This document shows, piece after piece, positions 1 through 12,015 of a DNA stretch of 64,000 bases. The first letter of the stretch is position 1. Each line of letters begins with the position of its first letter. Under the pieces are notes generated by a model. It saw nothing but the letters and a program-made list of their open reading frames with translations. It ran no database searches and was not told the DNA's origin. The position numbers and the translations under genes were made by a program. Source of the DNA: Xanthobacteraceae bacterium (lineage in GTDB: Bacteria > Pseudomonadota > Alphaproteobacteria > Rhizobiales > Xanthobacteraceae); the NCBI GenBank assembly GCA_029266425.1, contig JAQSWY010000030.1, positions 48,617 to 112,616 on the forward strand, read 5' to 3'.

Positions 1-1
1 G

Positions 2-1414
2 GTGGCGGTACGCCTGGAGAAGGAGCCGCTCGGCAATGAGCCGCTCGGCGAACGCGCGGTGAATTACCGGCTGCGCGACTGGGGCATCTCGCGCCAGCGC
101 TATTGGGGCTGCCCGATCCCGGTCATCCATTGCGAGGCCTGCGGCATCCAGCCGGTGCCGGAGGCCGATTTGCCGGTGCGCCTGCCGGACGACGTCTCCT
201 TCGATGCGCCCGGCAACCCGCTGGACCGCCATCCGACCTGGAAGCACATCGCCTGCCCGAACTGCGGCGGCGCGGCGGTGCGCGAAACTGACACCATGGA
301 CACCTTCGTGGATTCGTCCTGGTATTTCGCCCGCTTCGCCTCCGAGCCCGGTGAGGCGCCGCTCTCGAAGGAGGCCGCCGACAAGTGGCTGCCGGTCGAC
401 CAGTATATTGGCGGCATCGAGCACGCCATCCTGCATCTGCTCTATTCGCGTTTCTTCATCCGCGCGCTGAGCAATGTCGGGCGGCTGTCGCTGGAGGAGC
501 CGTTCGCCGGCCTGTTCACCCAGGGCATGATCGTCCACGAGACCTACAAGGACGCGGAAGGCCGCTGGCTGTTCCCCGAGGAGATCGAGCGGCGCGACGA
601 CGGCAGCGCGGTGAAGATCGGCACCGGCGAACCGGTGACGATCGGCGCGCCGGAGAAGATGTCGAAGTCGAAGAAGAACGTGGTGCCGCCGGAGACCGTC
701 GCCGACACCTATGGCGTCGACTGCGCCCGCTGGTTCATGCTCTCCGACACCCCGCCCGAGCGCGATCGCGAATGGACCAGCGCCGGCATCGAAGGCGCCT
801 GGCGTTTCCAGCAGCGCATCTGGCGCCTGGTGAACGAGGCGATCGAGCTGGTGCCGGCGGCCGACCCGGCGCGGCCTGATGCTTTCGGAGCCGAATCGAC
901 CGCGTTGCGCCGCGCCTCCCATACTCTGGCCGCCGAGGTCGAGAGCGACATCGAGCGCCTGCACTTCAACAAGGCGGTCTCGCGGGTGCACAGCTTCGTC
1001 ACCGTGTTCGGTGATGCGCTGGGTACCGCGCGCAACGGCACTCCGGCGCCCGATCTCGCTTTTGCGATCCGCGAGGCGGCGCAATTTCTCGCGCTCGCCA
1101 TCGCGCCCATGGTGCCGCACCTCGCCGAGGAATGCTGGGCCGCACTCGGCCAAAGCGACGCGGCGAGCGCCGGTCTCGCCAGTGAGGCCGGCTGGCCCGT
1201 GGTCGAACCCGCGCTGCTTGCAGCCGACACCGTTACGCTGCCGATTCAGATCAACGGCAAGCGCCGCGCTGACATCACCGTGCCCGTCGCCGCCACCCCG
1301 ACCGAGGTCGAGAGCGCGGTTCTCGCGCTCGATGCGGTGGTGAAGGCACTCGACGGGCGCGCCCCGAAGCGTATCATCGTGGTTCCTCAGAGGATCGTGA
1401 ATGTCGTCGCTTGA
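2..1414 (+). CDS. leuS: Leucine--tRNA ligase, C-terminal part (cut by window edge)
   Basis: Charges tRNA-Leu in the cytoplasm. Only the last ~470 residues are inside the window; the frame is open to the left edge, so the apparent GTG start is an artefact. Visible are the class [12 protein letters not shown] segment (residues ~26-36), Cys pairs near 44-47 and 85-88 in the editing/zinc region, and the KMSKS signature at ~219-223, followed by the anticodon-binding and C-terminal domains. It overlaps lptE by 14 bases, the leuS-lptE-holA order common in alphaproteobacteria. Identification is secure. Confidence 0.97.
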   Translation: MAVRLEKEPLGNEPLGERAVNYRLRDWGISRQRYWGCPIPVIHCEACGIQPVPEADLPVRLPDDVSFDAPGNPLDRHPTWKHIACPNCGGAAVRETDTMDTFVDSSWYFARFASEPGEAPLSKEAADKWLPVDQYIGGIEHAILHLLYSRFFIRALSNVGRLSLEEPFAGLFTQGMIVHETYKDAEGRWLFPEEIERRDDGSAVKIGTGEPVTIGAPEKMSKSKKNVVPPETVADTYGVDCARWFMLSDTPPERDREWTSAGIEGAWRFQQRIWRLVNEAIELVPAADPARPDAFGAESTALRRASHTLAAEVESDIERLHFNKAVSRVHSFVTVFGDALGTARNGTPAPDLAFAIREAAQFLALAIAPMVPHLAEECWAALGQSDAASAGLASEAGWPVVEPALLAADTVTLPIQINGKRRADITVPVAATPTEVESAVLALDAVVKALDGRAPKRIIVVPQRIVNVVA

Positions 1415-1982
1415 CCGCCGTCCTTCCCGCCCGGCCGCCAGTCGCCGGCATTTTTTTGGCCTCGCTGCCGCCTGTGTCCTGGCGCTGTCGTCGGCCGGCT
1501 GCTTCCAGCCGATGTACGCCGACAGCACGGCGGGCGGCGGATCCAGCTTGCGCGACAAGCTCGGCGACATCGAAGTGGTGTTCGTCCAAGGGCGCGTCGG
1601 CAACGAGGTGCGTAACGACCTGATCTTCGAGCTCACCGGGGGCTCCGGCAATCCGTCGGGCGCGCCTTACAAGCTGGTGATGCGCGTCACCGACAACACC
1701 GCCTCGGCCATCATCGACCCGGTCAGCGGCCTGCCGGAGGTCGAATTGGTCTCGGTCGACGTCAATTGGCAGCTCTTCGATGCCGCCGCCGACGAGAAGA
1801 CCAGGAAGCCCCTCACCCAAGGCAACGCCTTCGGCAAGGCCTCGATCGACAGCGGCTTCCAGCGCTTTGCCCGCGCCCGCGCGATCCGCGACGCGCAGAA
1901 CCGTTCCGCTCGCGTCGCCGCCGAGACCATCCGTGGTCAGCTTGCGTCCTGGTTCATGACCCGGGCGGCGCCGAAGAGCTGA
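1401..1982 (+). CDS. lptE: LPS-assembly lipoprotein LptE
   Basis: 193-residue outer-membrane lipoprotein expected to plug the LptD barrel and help insert lipopolysaccharide. An N-terminal signal (Arg-rich segment, hydrophobic stretch ~20-33) ends at a lipobox-like SAGC with Cys34; Ser at -3 is atypical. The ATG lies inside the end of leuS with an AGAGGATC-type ribosome site, and holA follows 22 bases downstream. The leuS-lptE-holA context supports the call, because LptE sequences themselves diverge widely. Confidence 0.85.
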   Translation: MSSLDRRPSRPAASRRHFFGLAAACVLALSSAGCFQPMYADSTAGGGSSLRDKLGDIEVVFVQGRVGNEVRNDLIFELTGGSGNPSGAPYKLVMRVTDNTASAIIDPVSGLPEVELVSVDVNWQLFDAAADEKTRKPLTQGNAFGKASIDSGFQRFARARAIRDAQNRSARVAAETIRGQLASWFMTRAAPKS

Positions 1983-2004
1983 ATCGGTAACCGAGGGCGC
2001 TGCA

Positions 2005-3030
2005 ATGACCGCGGTCCGGCCTGCGGAGGTCGACGCCGTCCTCTCCCGCATCGATCCGTTGCGGCCGGTGATCCTGCTCTTCGGGCCGGATTCCGGCCTG
2101 GTGCGCGAGCGCGCGCAGGCCTACCTCAAGCGCGCACAGGCCGGCTCCGACGATCCGTTCGGCCTTATCCGCCTCGATGGCGACGAGCTTGCCGGCAATC
2201 CCGTCCGCCTGATCGAGGAGGCTTCGACCGTCGCCTTATTCGGCGGGCGGCGGGTGATCTCGCTTCGGACCGGGGCCAAGAATATCGTTCCGGCGCTGGA
2301 GCCGGTGCTGGCGGCGCAGCCCTCGAACGCCATCATCGTCATCGAGGCCGGCGACCTCAAACGGGGCGCGCCGCTGCGCGCGCTCGGTGAATCCTCGCCC
2401 CGAGTCGCCGCCATTGCCTGCTACACCGACACCGACCGCGACATTTCGCGGCTCATCGACACCATGGTCGCGGAAGCCGGGCTCTCGATCGAGCGCGACG
2501 CCCGCACCGATCTGATGGCATTGCTCGGCGGCGATCGGCTCGCTTCGCGGGGCGAGATCGCCAAGCTGATTCTCTACGCGGCGGGCGACACGCGCATCAC
2601 CGGCGCCCACATACGCGCCATCGTGGGCGATGCCTCGAACCTTGCTCTCGATGATATTTCCGATGCTGCCTTGTCTGGAAACGGGCGCGAGGCGGCGAGC
2701 ACCTTCGCCAAGGCGATGGGCGAGGGCATCCGCCCCGACGCCGTGCTCGGCGCCACCGCCCGCGCGGCGCAGGCGCTGCACCTCTTACGGCTGAGTGTCG
2801 AGGGCGGCGGCAGTATCGAGCGCGCCATCGACGGCGCGCGCCCGGCCATCCATTTCCGCCGCAAGCCATCGGTCGAGGCGGCGCTGCGCAACTGGACGGC
2901 CGCGCGGCTCGCGACCGCCTTCGTAACCCTGGACGAGGCCCTGTTGGCGGCCCGGCGCAACGCCGCTTTGGCGCCGGCAATCGCAGAGCGGGCCTTGCTG
3001 AGCTTGGCGTCGGCCGCGCGACGGGGTTAA
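2005..3030 (+). CDS. holA: DNA polymerase III subunit delta
   Basis: 341 residues, normal for HolA. This clamp-loader subunit opens the beta sliding clamp. The N-terminal part contains VILLFGPDSGLVRE (~20-33), the degenerate nucleotide-binding fold typical of delta, followed by the alpha-helical clamp-loader domain rich in Ala/Leu. It is the last gene of the leuS-lptE-holA run and converges on parB across a palindromic repeat. Confidence 0.92.
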   Translation: MTAVRPAEVDAVLSRIDPLRPVILLFGPDSGLVRERAQAYLKRAQAGSDDPFGLIRLDGDELAGNPVRLIEEASTVALFGGRRVISLRTGAKNIVPALEPVLAAQPSNAIIVIEAGDLKRGAPLRALGESSPRVAAIACYTDTDRDISRLIDTMVAEAGLSIERDARTDLMALLGGDRLASRGEIAKLILYAAGDTRITGAHIRAIVGDASNLALDDISDAALSGNGREAASTFAKAMGEGIRPDAVLGATARAAQALHLLRLSVEGGGSIERAIDGARPAIHFRRKPSVEAALRNWTAARLATAFVTLDEALLAARRNAALAPAIAERALLSLASAARRG

Positions 3031-3038
3031 TTCATATG

Positions 3039-3142
3039 ACGTCATCCCGGACGGCCATAGGCCGATCCGAGATCGCGCGCCGAGGAGGCGCACTGCTATC
3101 ACGCGATCCCGGCTCTACGCTGCGCTTCGACCGGGATGACGT
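3039..3142. repeat. Dispersed palindromic repeat, GTCATCCCGG family
   Basis: Twelve-base perfect arms ACGTCATCCCGG (3039-3050) and CCGGGATGACGT (3131-3142) flank ~80 bases. The interior carries the string ctatcacgcgatcccgg, whose reverse complement resembles the interior of the copy at 11305-11407. It sits in the convergent holA/parB gap, where such transcribed hairpins could also act as bidirectional transcription barriers (inference). Confidence 0.75.
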
Positions 3143-3176
3143 TCTCCATTGACTGTTACGCCGGCGAATCGGGTGC

Positions 3177-4070
3177 TTAGCCGGCTGCGAGACGCCGGCA
3201 GACCTCTTCGAGCTGGTCGAGCGAGGCGTAGCGGATGCGGATCTCGCCGCCATCGCCTTCATGGCGCAAGGCCACGGCGAGGCCCAGCGCGTCCGACAGC
3301 CGCCGCTCCAAGGCGCGGGTGTCGGCGTCGAGCTCCATCTTCGGCTTGCGCGGCTTGCCCTCTGCCCGTGCCTTGGCGACGGTCAGCTCCTGAGCCAGCG
3401 CCTCGACGGCGCGCACATTCATGCCGCGCTCGACAATGGCCCGTGCGAGCGTTTCCGGGTCTTCCTGGGTCAGCAGCGCGCGGGCATGGCCGGCGGAGAG
3501 CCGCCCATCGGCGAGATAGGCCTTCACCGGCTCGGGCAACTTCAGCAGCCGCATCGTATTGGCGACATGGCTCCGGCTCTTGCCTATGATGCGCGCCACG
3601 TCGTGCTGCGAATAGCTGAACTGGTCGGCGAGCATCTGGTAGCCGGCCGCTTCTTCCAGCGGATTGAGGTCGGCGCGCTGCACGTTCTCGATGATGGCGA
3701 TCTCGAGCGCCTGGCGGTCATCGACCTCGACGACAACGATCGGCACCTCATGGAGCCCGGCAATCTGCGCGGCCCGCCAGCGCCGCTCGCCGGCGATGAT
3801 CTCATAGGCGTCGCGCGCGCCTTCGACGACGCGCACCACGATCGGCTGGATGATGCCCCGCTCGCGGATCGAGCTCGCCAGCTCGGCGAGCTCCTCTTCG
3901 CCGAACGCGCGGCGCGGATTGCGTGGATTGGGGCGCAGGAACGCCGCCGGCACCTTGCGCTGGCCGACGCGCGGCGTCGAAGTGGCCGCGCTCTCATCGC
4001 CGACATCGCCAATCAGCGCCGCAAGCCCGCGACCGAGCCGGGAGCGCCCACCATCATCTGCCATGGCCAT
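3177..4070 (-). CDS. parB: Chromosome partitioning protein ParB
   Basis: 297-residue CTPase/DNA-binding protein that loads at parS and spreads to form the partition complex near the origin. The ParB/Spo0J N-terminal domain has GERRWRAAQIAG (~95-106). A helix-turn-helix follows, DVARIIGKSRSHVANTMRLL (~153-172), that reads parS, and then a C-terminal dimerisation domain. It follows parA by 13 bases on the same strand. parS sites at 5562, 7626 and 7807 are the expected targets. Confidence 0.97.
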   Translation of the reverse strand: MAMADDGGRSRLGRGLAALIGDVGDESAATSTPRVGQRKVPAAFLRPNPRNPRRAFGEEELAELASSIRERGIIQPIVVRVVEGARDAYEIIAGERRWRAAQIAGLHEVPIVVVEVDDRQALEIAIIENVQRADLNPLEEAAGYQMLADQFSYSQHDVARIIGKSRSHVANTMRLLKLPEPVKAYLADGRLSAGHARALLTQEDPETLARAIVERGMNVRAVEALAQELTVAKARAEGKPRKPKMELDADTRALERRLSDALGLAVALRHEGDGGEIRIRYASLDQLEEVCRRLAAG

Positions 4071-4083
4071 GATCTGCCCTCCC

Positions 4084-4944
4084 CTATGCCGCGCGCAGAC
4101 TGCGTTCGCGCTGAATGATTTCGGATGCGAGACGAAGATAAGCCTGCGATCCGACGCACTTCAGATCGTACAGCAGCACCGGCTTGCCATAGGATGGCGC
4201 CTCCGAGACGCGCACGTTCCGCGGGATGATGGTGTCATAGACTTTGTCGCCCATGAACTGGCGGACATCGGCAACCACCTGGGTCGACAAATTGTTCCGC
4301 GCATCGAACATGGTCAGCACGATGCCGTGGATGCTCAGGTCCGGATTGAGCGTCGTTCGGACCTGGTCGACCGTCTTCAGCAGTTGAGAAAGCCCTTCCA
4401 AGGCGAAGAATTCGCATTGCAGCGGCACCAGGATCGCGTTCGCCGCCGCCATCGCATTGATGGTGATCAGGTTCAGCGACGGCGGGCAGTCGATCAGCAC
4501 ATAGCTGTAGCGCACCTGATCGTTACGGGCTTGAATCGAAGACTCGCTCTGGTTGAGCGCCCGTACCGCATTTCGTAGACGGAACGGGCGGTCCCTGGCG
4601 GTCGCGATCTCCAGTTCGAGGCCGGAGAGGTCCATGGTCGAGGCTGCGATGTGCAGCCGCGGCACCGCGGTCTCCAGCACCGCATCGCGCAGCCTGGCCT
4701 CGCCGGTCAGCACATCATAGGTCGAGACACGGCGGCTGCGCCGATCTATGCCCAGCCCGGTGGAGGCATTGCCTTGCGGATCGAGATCGACGATCAGCAC
4801 GGTCTCGCCGATGGCGGCGAGAGCCGTGCCGAGATTGATCGCCGTCGTCGTCTTGCCGACCCCGCCCTTCTGATTGGCGAGGGCCAGCACGCGCGGCGTG
4901 CTGCCCGGCGAGGAAGACAGCTCCGATGAAGACAGCTCCGTCAT
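4084..4944 (-). CDS. parA: Chromosome partitioning ATPase ParA
   Basis: 286-residue Walker-type ATPase that moves the ParB-parS complex. The deviant Walker A motif [13 protein letters not shown] lies at ~25-37; [12 protein letters not shown] and the VLIDCPPS Walker B segment follow. The first ~15 residues are a Ser-rich extension. The start codon overlaps the rsmG stop by four bases (ATGA), so translation is probably coupled; parB follows directly. Confidence 0.97.
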   Translation of the reverse strand: MTELSSSELSSSPGSTPRVLALANQKGGVGKTTTAINLGTALAAIGETVLIVDLDPQGNASTGLGIDRRSRRVSTYDVLTGEARLRDAVLETAVPRLHIAASTMDLSGLELEIATARDRPFRLRNAVRALNQSESSIQARNDQVRYSYVLIDCPPSLNLITINAMAAANAILVPLQCEFFALEGLSQLLKTVDQVRTTLNPDLSIHGIVLTMFDARNNLSTQVVADVRQFMGDKVYDTIIPRNVRVSEAPSYGKPVLLYDLKCVGSQAYLRLASEIIQRERSLRAA

Positions 4945-5630
4945 GGCGTCCGTCCTGGCTCCGGCCGATGGGAAGTGGTGTCCGTGGGGATCCGGTTGGC
5001 CTTGCGGACGATCAGTATGCGCCCGCTCCGATCCGTTCGGCTTTCAACGATCGAGGCTTCGACATTCCAAGATTTAGATGCTTCGGTCAATTCGTTATCA
5101 ACATCTTGTCCCTTGAGGAACAATCCCAGCGCCCCTTGCGCAATGAAAGGTTCCGCGAGCGGGAGCAGTTTCGGCAGTGGTGCAAGCGCGCGTGCCGACA
5201 CCACCTCGACCCCGGCGGCGATGCGCGGCGCAACCTGCTCGATCCGGGCGGGCAGCACGGTTGCCGGCAGTTCGGCGATCCGTGCCGCCTCGCGCAGGAA
5301 GGCCGCCTTCCGGCTGTCACTCTCGATCAGGGTCACGTCGGCGTCCGGCCGCTCGGCCAGCACGGCTGCGACCACCAATCCCGGAAAGCCTCCGCCACTG
5401 CCGAGATCGACCCAGCGTTTGGCCTCACCCGCCAGCGGCACGAGTTGCAGCGAATCGGCGACATGGCGGGTCCAAACTTGTGGGAGTGTCGCCGGAGCCA
5501 CCAGATTGATGGTGTGCTGCCACTTCTCGAGAAGCGCGACGATGCTGTCGAGCCGGTCCGCTGTTTCACGTGAAACAGGGCACAGCGCGAGCGCGCGATC
5601 ACGGTCGGACGAATCAGTCGGCGAGATCAT
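4941..5630 (-). CDS. rsmG: 16S rRNA (guanine-527-N7)-methyltransferase RsmG
   Basis: 229-residue SAM-dependent methyltransferase (GidB). The Rossmann motif [13 protein letters not shown] lies at ~89-101. The N-terminal sequence [11 protein letters not shown] encodes a perfect parS site in the gene itself (5562-5577), a known rsmG/gidB feature in many bacteria. It lies between mnmG and parA, all on the minus strand, and overlaps parA by four bases. Confidence 0.96.
   Translation of the reverse strand: MISPTDSSDRDRALALCPVSRETADRLDSIVALLEKWQHTINLVAPATLPQVWTRHVADSLQLVPLAGEAKRWVDLGSGGGFPGLVVAAVLAERPDADVTLIESDSRKAAFLREAARIAELPATVLPARIEQVAPRIAAGVEVVSARALAPLPKLLPLAEPFIAQGALGLFLKGQDVDNELTEASKSWNVEASIVESRTDRSGRILIVRKANRIPTDTTSHRPEPGRTP
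5562..5577. promoter_or_regulatory. parS: parS site, perfect 16-mer
   Basis: TGTTTCACGTGAAACA matches the ParB-binding consensus at all 16 positions and is fully palindromic. It lies inside the 5' part of rsmG, ~0.6 kb upstream of the parA start. Confidence 0.95.
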
Positions 5631-5686
5631 GCCGGACTATATGCAGAAAACGCGCTCGCGCGCACGCGCGCGGGAGCACCGCAGAG

Positions 5687-7546
<1,860 letters not shown>

Positions 7547-7625
7547 GGAAGTCGCGCCTGTCGGGATGAGGCATCTCGAAACCCCCTTTCGGGCCCGGCG
7601 TCAAGTTTGGCGATCAGGGCGACGG

Positions 7626-7641
7626 TGATTCACGTGAAACA
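7626..7641. promoter_or_regulatory. parS: parS site, one mismatch
   Basis: TGATTCACGTGAAACA differs from the parS consensus TGTTTCACGTGAAACA at one base (position 3). It lies in the mnmG/mnmE gap, 80 bases from the mnmG start. Confidence 0.8.
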
Positions 7642-7669
7642 GTGGTAGCGGAGATAGTGACTTATCGTT

Positions 7670-7789
7670 CGACCTCATCCTGAGGTGCTCGGGCAACGCC
7701 CGAGCCTCGAAGGATGCTCGCTTGAAATGGCCGCGCTCTACTTGAGCATCCTTCGAGGCTGGCTTCGCGAGCACCTCAGGATGAGGTCG
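7670..7789. repeat. Large nested palindrome between two parS sites
   Basis: Perfect 22-base outer arms (7670-7691 and 7768-7789, CGACCTCATCCTGAGGTGCTCG and its complement) enclose perfect 17-base inner arms (7703-7719 and 7744-7760) around a 24-base centre. The two stems could form a 120-base hairpin or cruciform. The motif resembles dispersed intergenic palindromes common in Hyphomicrobiales; copy number cannot be checked here. Confidence 0.85.
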
Positions 7790-7806
7790 TCACCCGGCTT
7801 ACGCGC

Positions 7807-7822
7807 TGTTTCACGTGAAACG
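7807..7822. promoter_or_regulatory. parS: parS site, one mismatch
   Basis: TGTTTCACGTGAAACG matches 15 of 16 consensus positions; only the last base differs. It lies eight bases beyond the mnmE stop codon. Confidence 0.85.
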
Positions 7823-7830
7823 CTCGCGCC

Positions 7831-9204
7831 TCACTTTCCGATGCAGAACTCGCGGAACACCACGTCGAGCAGGTCGTCGGTGTCGATCCGCCCGGTGATC
7901 CGGGCGATGGCATGGGCGGCGCGGCGCAGTTCCTCCGCCAGCAACTCGTCGCTCAAGCCGTCCCACCCTGCGAGCGCCTGCGCGAGATGGTCCGCGGCCT
8001 CTCCGGCCGCCGCGCGGTGGCGCTCCCGGATCAGCACCGGATGCTCGGCGCCGGCGAGCCGCACGGAGGTCCATTCCGTCAGCGAATCGATCAGCGCCGC
8101 CATACCCTCGCCCGTCCTGGCGGACAGCCGAAGCGCACGCTCCGCCCAGTCCGGGTCATTGCCCCTCCGCTCGCCCGCCATGTCGCTCTTGTTCGCCACC
8201 AGCCAGAACTCCGCGCCCTCCCCTACCGAGATGTGCGGGTGCGCCTCGGGCGCCGGCCCGGCCGCCGCATCGTGGACCCACAGCACCAGGTCGGCGCCGG
8301 CGATGCGGGCGCGGGCCCGCCTTATGCCCTCGGCCTCGACCGCGCCCGACGCCTCGCGCAGGCCGGCGGTGTCGATCAGCGCAACGCGATGGCCGGCGAG
8401 ATCGAGCGCCACTTCGAGTACGTCGCGCGTCGTGCCCGGCTCGTCCGAGACGATGGCGACGTCGCGCGCCGCGAGCGCGTTCATCAGCGACGACTTGCCG
8501 GCGTTCGGCAGTCCGGCGATGGCGATCGTCGCGCCCTCGCGCACCAGGCCGCCGCGTTGATCGGCGAGCGCCGCCGTCAGCTCGGCATGAAGCGCTTCCA
8601 CTTCCGGCCGCGCTGCGGCGCGGGTCTCCACCGGGATATCGTCCTCGTCCGGAAAGTCGATGCCGGCCTCGATCAGCGCCATGGCGCGGATGAGCCGCAT
8701 CCGCCAGTGCTCGGCACGCTGCCCGAGATGGCCGAAGGCGTGGGCAAAGGCGAGCCGTCGCTGGCCCTCGGTGTCGGCGGCGATCAGGTCGGCAAGGCCC
8801 TCCACCGCGCTGAGATCCATGCGGCCATTGAGGAAGCCCCGACGGGTGAACTCGCCCGCCTCCGCCGGCCGCACACCGGGAATGGCGAACAGCGCGCCGA
8901 GCACCGCGGCAACCACGGCGCGGCCGCCATGCACCTGGAACTCGGCCATGTCCTCGCCGGTCGCCGAGGCCGGTCCCGGGAACCACAGCACCAGCCCCTC
9001 ATCGAGCCTCTCGAGGCTGGATGGGTGCCTGAGCTTCGCCAGCAAGGCGCGGCGCGGCTCCGGCAATTTGCCGGCGAGCGTGCGCACCGCCTCCCCCGCC
9101 TGCGGCCCGGACACCCGGATCACCGCAACGGCGGCCCGGCCCCCACCGGTCGAGACCGCGGCGATGGTGTCGGGAGAAATCCCGCTTTGCTGATGTGCAC
9201 TCAC
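7831..9204 (-). CDS. mnmE: tRNA modification GTPase MnmE
   Basis: 457-residue GTPase (TrmE) partnering MnmG in cmnm5U34 formation. It has an N-terminal folate-binding domain ([22 protein letters not shown]) and a G domain with P-loop GLPNAGKSS (~225-233), GTTRD and the DTAGLREA switch. The C-terminal CIGK ends the protein with the catalytic Cys. The start is GTG at 9202-9204. The next gene upstream is divergent. Confidence 0.97.
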   Translation of the reverse strand: MSAHQQSGISPDTIAAVSTGGGRAAVAVIRVSGPQAGEAVRTLAGKLPEPRRALLAKLRHPSSLERLDEGLVLWFPGPASATGEDMAEFQVHGGRAVVAAVLGALFAIPGVRPAEAGEFTRRGFLNGRMDLSAVEGLADLIAADTEGQRRLAFAHAFGHLGQRAEHWRMRLIRAMALIEAGIDFPDEDDIPVETRAAARPEVEALHAELTAALADQRGGLVREGATIAIAGLPNAGKSSLMNALAARDVAIVSDEPGTTRDVLEVALDLAGHRVALIDTAGLREASGAVEAEGIRRARARIAGADLVLWVHDAAAGPAPEAHPHISVGEGAEFWLVANKSDMAGERRGNDPDWAERALRLSARTGEGMAALIDSLTEWTSVRLAGAEHPVLIRERHRAAAGEAADHLAQALAGWDGLSDELLAEELRRAAHAIARITGRIDTDDLLDVVFREFCIGK

Positions 9205-9271
9205 CCGCTACGCCCTATCTAACCGCCAGATCCAATCGCCACTTCCGCCGCTATCCGCGCAGGAGCCGCCC

Positions 9272-11296
9272 TTGTCCAATCGCCTGAAGGATGCCGCCAG
9301 CCCCTATCTGCTCCAGCACAAGGACAACCCCGTCGACTGGTGGCAATGGGGCCCGGAGGCCTTCGCCGAGGCACGCGGCAGCAGCCGGCCGATCCTGCTC
9401 TCCATCGGCTATGCCGCGTGCCACTGGTGCCATGTCATGGCCCATGAGAGTTTCGAGGACGCCGAGACCGCCGCCGTGATGAACGAGCTTTTCGTGAACA
9501 TCAAGGTGGACCGCGAGGAGCGGCCCGAGGTCGACCAGATCTACATGTCCGCGCTCCAGCATCTCGGCGTCCAGGGCGGCTGGCCGATGACCATGTTCCT
9601 CGACACCGAGGGCGCCCCCTTCTGGGGCGGCACCTATTTCCCCAAGGAGGCCCGCTACGGCCAGCCGGCCTTCAAGGATGTGCTCGCCACCATGGCGAGG
9701 GTCTATGCCGAGCGCGACCCACGCATCGTGCAGAATCGCGACGCCATCCTTTCCAGGCTGACCGAGAAGGCGCGGCCCGCAGGCAAGGTGACGATCGGGC
9801 TGAACGAGCTCGACGACGTCGCCTCGCGGATTTACGGCATCATGGATCCCGAGCACGGCGGGCTCCAGGGCGCGCCGAAATTCCCCAACACGCCGTTCCT
9901 CGAGCTGCTCTGGCGCGCTCATGAGCGCCGCCCGCGCGAGAGCTTCCGCAACGCCGTGCTCGATGCGCTGCACGGCATGAGCGAGGGCGGCATCTACGAC
10001 CACATCGGAGGCGGCTATGCCCGCTATTCGGTCGATGACCGCTGGCTGGTGCCGCATTTCGAGAAGATGCTGTACGACAACGCCCAGCTCCTCGAATTGC
10101 TGGGCCTCGTCTTCAACGCGACCGGCGCTCCCCTCTTCCGCGAGCGCGCGGAGGAGACGGTCGGCTGGCTGTTGCGCGAGATGGTGACGGACGGCGGCGC
10201 CTTCGCCGCTAGCCTCGACGCCGATTCCGAAGGCCATGAAGGCCGCTATTACGTCTGGACGCTGAAGGACATCCTCGCCGCGCTTGGCGCCGAGGATGCG
10301 GAATTCTTCGCGCGGCATTACGACATCACCCCGTTCGGCAACTGGGAAGGCGTTTCGATCCCGAATCGGCTGGCCGGCAAGGAGCGCACCGGCGCGGACG
10401 AGGTCCGCCTCGCCATGCTGCGCGACAGATTGCTCAAGGTGCGCGAACGGCGCGTTCGCCCGGGGCTCGACGACAAGGTGCTGGCCGACTGGAACGGGCT
10501 GATGATCGCCGCCCTCACCGAGGCCGCAATGCGGCTCGATCGGCCGGAATGGCTGGAGCCGGCGACACGTGCGTTCCGTTTCATCGCCGAATCGATGACG
10601 CGTGGAGAGAATGCCGAGCGGCTTGGCCATAGCTGGCGCGACGGCCGATTGGTGTTTCCCGGGCTCTCATCGGACTACGCCGCCATGGTGCGGGCCGCCC
10701 TGGCGCTGCACCAGGCGACGGGCGAAGCCGAATATTTCGACCGCGCGATCGCCTGGAGCAGCGCGTTCGAGACCCATCACGCCCATCCGGAAGGCGGTTA
10801 TTACCTCACCGCCGACGACGCCGAAGGGCTGATCCTGCGCCCGGATTCCACCGCCGACGATGCCGTCACCAATCCCAATGCGCTGGCCGCCCGCAACCTG
10901 ATGCGGCTCGCCGTGTTGGCCGGAGACGGTGCCTATCTCGCCCGTCTCGACCAGATGTTCGACGGCCTGCTGCCGCGTGCGGCGCCGACGCTCTACAGCC
11001 ACGCCGGCCTGCTCAATGCGCTCGACACCCGGCTGCGGGCGCCGCAGATCGTCGTGGTCGGGCCACCGGGCGAGGCCGCCGACGCGCTGCTGGCAGCCGC
11101 CTTCCGCCTGCCGCGCGTCGATGTCGTGGTGCAGCGGGTGAGCGATCCGGCAGCCCTCCCCGCCGGTCATCCCGCGCGGGAAAAGGCAGAGGCCGTCGCC
11201 GGCGTCGCGGCCTTCGTTTGCGAAGGGACGGTGTGCTCACTGCCCGTCACGGAGCCGAGCCAACTGGTCGAGGTGGCGGCTGGCGGGCTCTCATGA
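9272..11296 (+). CDS. Thioredoxin-domain protein, YyaL/SSP411 family (DUF255)
   Basis: 674 residues. The N-terminal thioredoxin-like domain carries ACHWCHVM (CxxC at ~49-52) after NPVDWWQWG. The rest is an alpha/alpha-barrel region resembling N-acylglucosamine 2-epimerases/glycosidases ([33 protein letters not shown]). The biochemical role of the bacterial family is not established. The start is TTG at 9272, chosen because an AGGAG site precedes it and the family begins with [18 protein letters not shown]. It is monocistronic. Confidence 0.9.
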   Translation: MSNRLKDAASPYLLQHKDNPVDWWQWGPEAFAEARGSSRPILLSIGYAACHWCHVMAHESFEDAETAAVMNELFVNIKVDREERPEVDQIYMSALQHLGVQGGWPMTMFLDTEGAPFWGGTYFPKEARYGQPAFKDVLATMARVYAERDPRIVQNRDAILSRLTEKARPAGKVTIGLNELDDVASRIYGIMDPEHGGLQGAPKFPNTPFLELLWRAHERRPRESFRNAVLDALHGMSEGGIYDHIGGGYARYSVDDRWLVPHFEKMLYDNAQLLELLGLVFNATGAPLFRERAEETVGWLLREMVTDGGAFAASLDADSEGHEGRYYVWTLKDILAALGAEDAEFFARHYDITPFGNWEGVSIPNRLAGKERTGADEVRLAMLRDRLLKVRERRVRPGLDDKVLADWNGLMIAALTEAAMRLDRPEWLEPATRAFRFIAESMTRGENAERLGHSWRDGRLVFPGLSSDYAAMVRAALALHQATGEAEYFDRAIAWSSAFETHHAHPEGGYYLTADDAEGLILRPDSTADDAVTNPNALAARNLMRLAVLAGDGAYLARLDQMFDGLLPRAAPTLYSHAGLLNALDTRLRAPQIVVVGPPGEAADALLAAAFRLPRVDVVVQRVSDPAALPAGHPAREKAEAVAGVAAFVCEGTVCSLPVTEPSQLVEVAAGGLS

Positions 11297-11304
11297 CCTA
11301 AGCC

Positions 11305-11407
11305 GTCATCCCGGCAGAAGGCGACGCCGTAGTGCCGGGATCGCGTGACGATAGCGCGCCCATTTCCGCAGACGATCCCGGATCGGCCCTCAGCCCTCCG
11401 GGATGAC
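11305..11407. repeat. Dispersed palindromic repeat, GTCATCCCGG family
   Basis: Arms GTCATCCCGG (11305-11314) and CCGGGATGAC (11398-11407) enclose a segment with ccgggatcgcgtgacgatagcg, the inverted counterpart of the interior of the 3039-3142 copy. It follows the DUF255 gene. Confidence 0.7.
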
Positions 11408-11619
11408 ATCTCTCGGAGACTGGGGACAAGCCTGTGGAAAACTTCGGGAGAAATTCGCCCGACTCTCACAGCGCCCCGCAAATGGCCCGTGGAGTTACAA
11501 GCGCCTTTTAAGGCATCGCACATCGTCCGACGCCCGGAATCGCCGCCTGGAGTCAATTGTGGGGACCGACATTTCGCAGGCGAATCGATCCAAAAGACTC
11601 GCGCTGGTTGAAATCTCCG
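11408..11619. other. Intergenic remainder, no gene seen
   Basis: The gap between convergent genes is 323 bases including the repeat. The remaining part holds one DnaA-box-like string (TGTGGAAAA at ~11432) and three GANTC sites near its right end, but no convincing reading frame, hairpin terminator or promoter. Confidence 0.5.
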
Positions 11620-12006
11620 TCAGCGCTCGGTCTGACCGGGCCAGCGTGACGAGTGTCGGCCGAGCTGGATGTTCGCGAGCAACAGCGGCATGACGACGAG
11701 CAGCGCGCTGCATAGGTCGGCCTGCAGCACATAGCCGGCTCCAAGCTCGTCGCGAACGGCGGGACCGATGACCGGATCGCCCAGTTCGGCGATCAGCTCC
11801 GAGGCGAGGAAGGCGATCGGGCCCCAGATCAGCAGCGGCAGCCACCAGCGGCGGCACGCCATTACCCAGCTCATGCTCGCCACGGCGATCACGGCAAGCC
11901 ACAGCGCGCCCGAGGCCGGCTCGCGATCGGAGACGGCGGCAGCGGCCGGCGCGGCGGATAGGAGCCACGCAGCGCAGATCATCATCATGAACCGCCGCGC
12001 GCTCAT
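11620..12006 (-). CDS. Small membrane protein of unknown function
   Basis: 128 residues. It has an N-terminal signal-like helix (MMMICAAWLLSAAPAAAA), a helix around residues 33-48 and a strongly hydrophobic pair (WWLPLLIWGPIAFLASELIAEL, then CSALLVVMPLLLANI), suggesting three to four membrane segments and a short Arg-rich tail. It starts nine bases after the rho stop on the same strand and is likely co-transcribed with rho. I do not recognise the family. Confidence 0.65.
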   Translation of the reverse strand: MSARRFMMMICAAWLLSAAPAAAAVSDREPASGALWLAVIAVASMSWVMACRRWWLPLLIWGPIAFLASELIAELGDPVIGPAVRDELGAGYVLQADLCSALLVVMPLLLANIQLGRHSSRWPGQTER

Positions 12007-12015
12007 CCCGCTGCC

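Noticed and set aside
11425..11445. TGTGGAAAA as a DnaA box marking a second origin
   Set aside because: A single imperfect box without an AT-rich tract or supporting synteny; the hemE gap is the better candidate.
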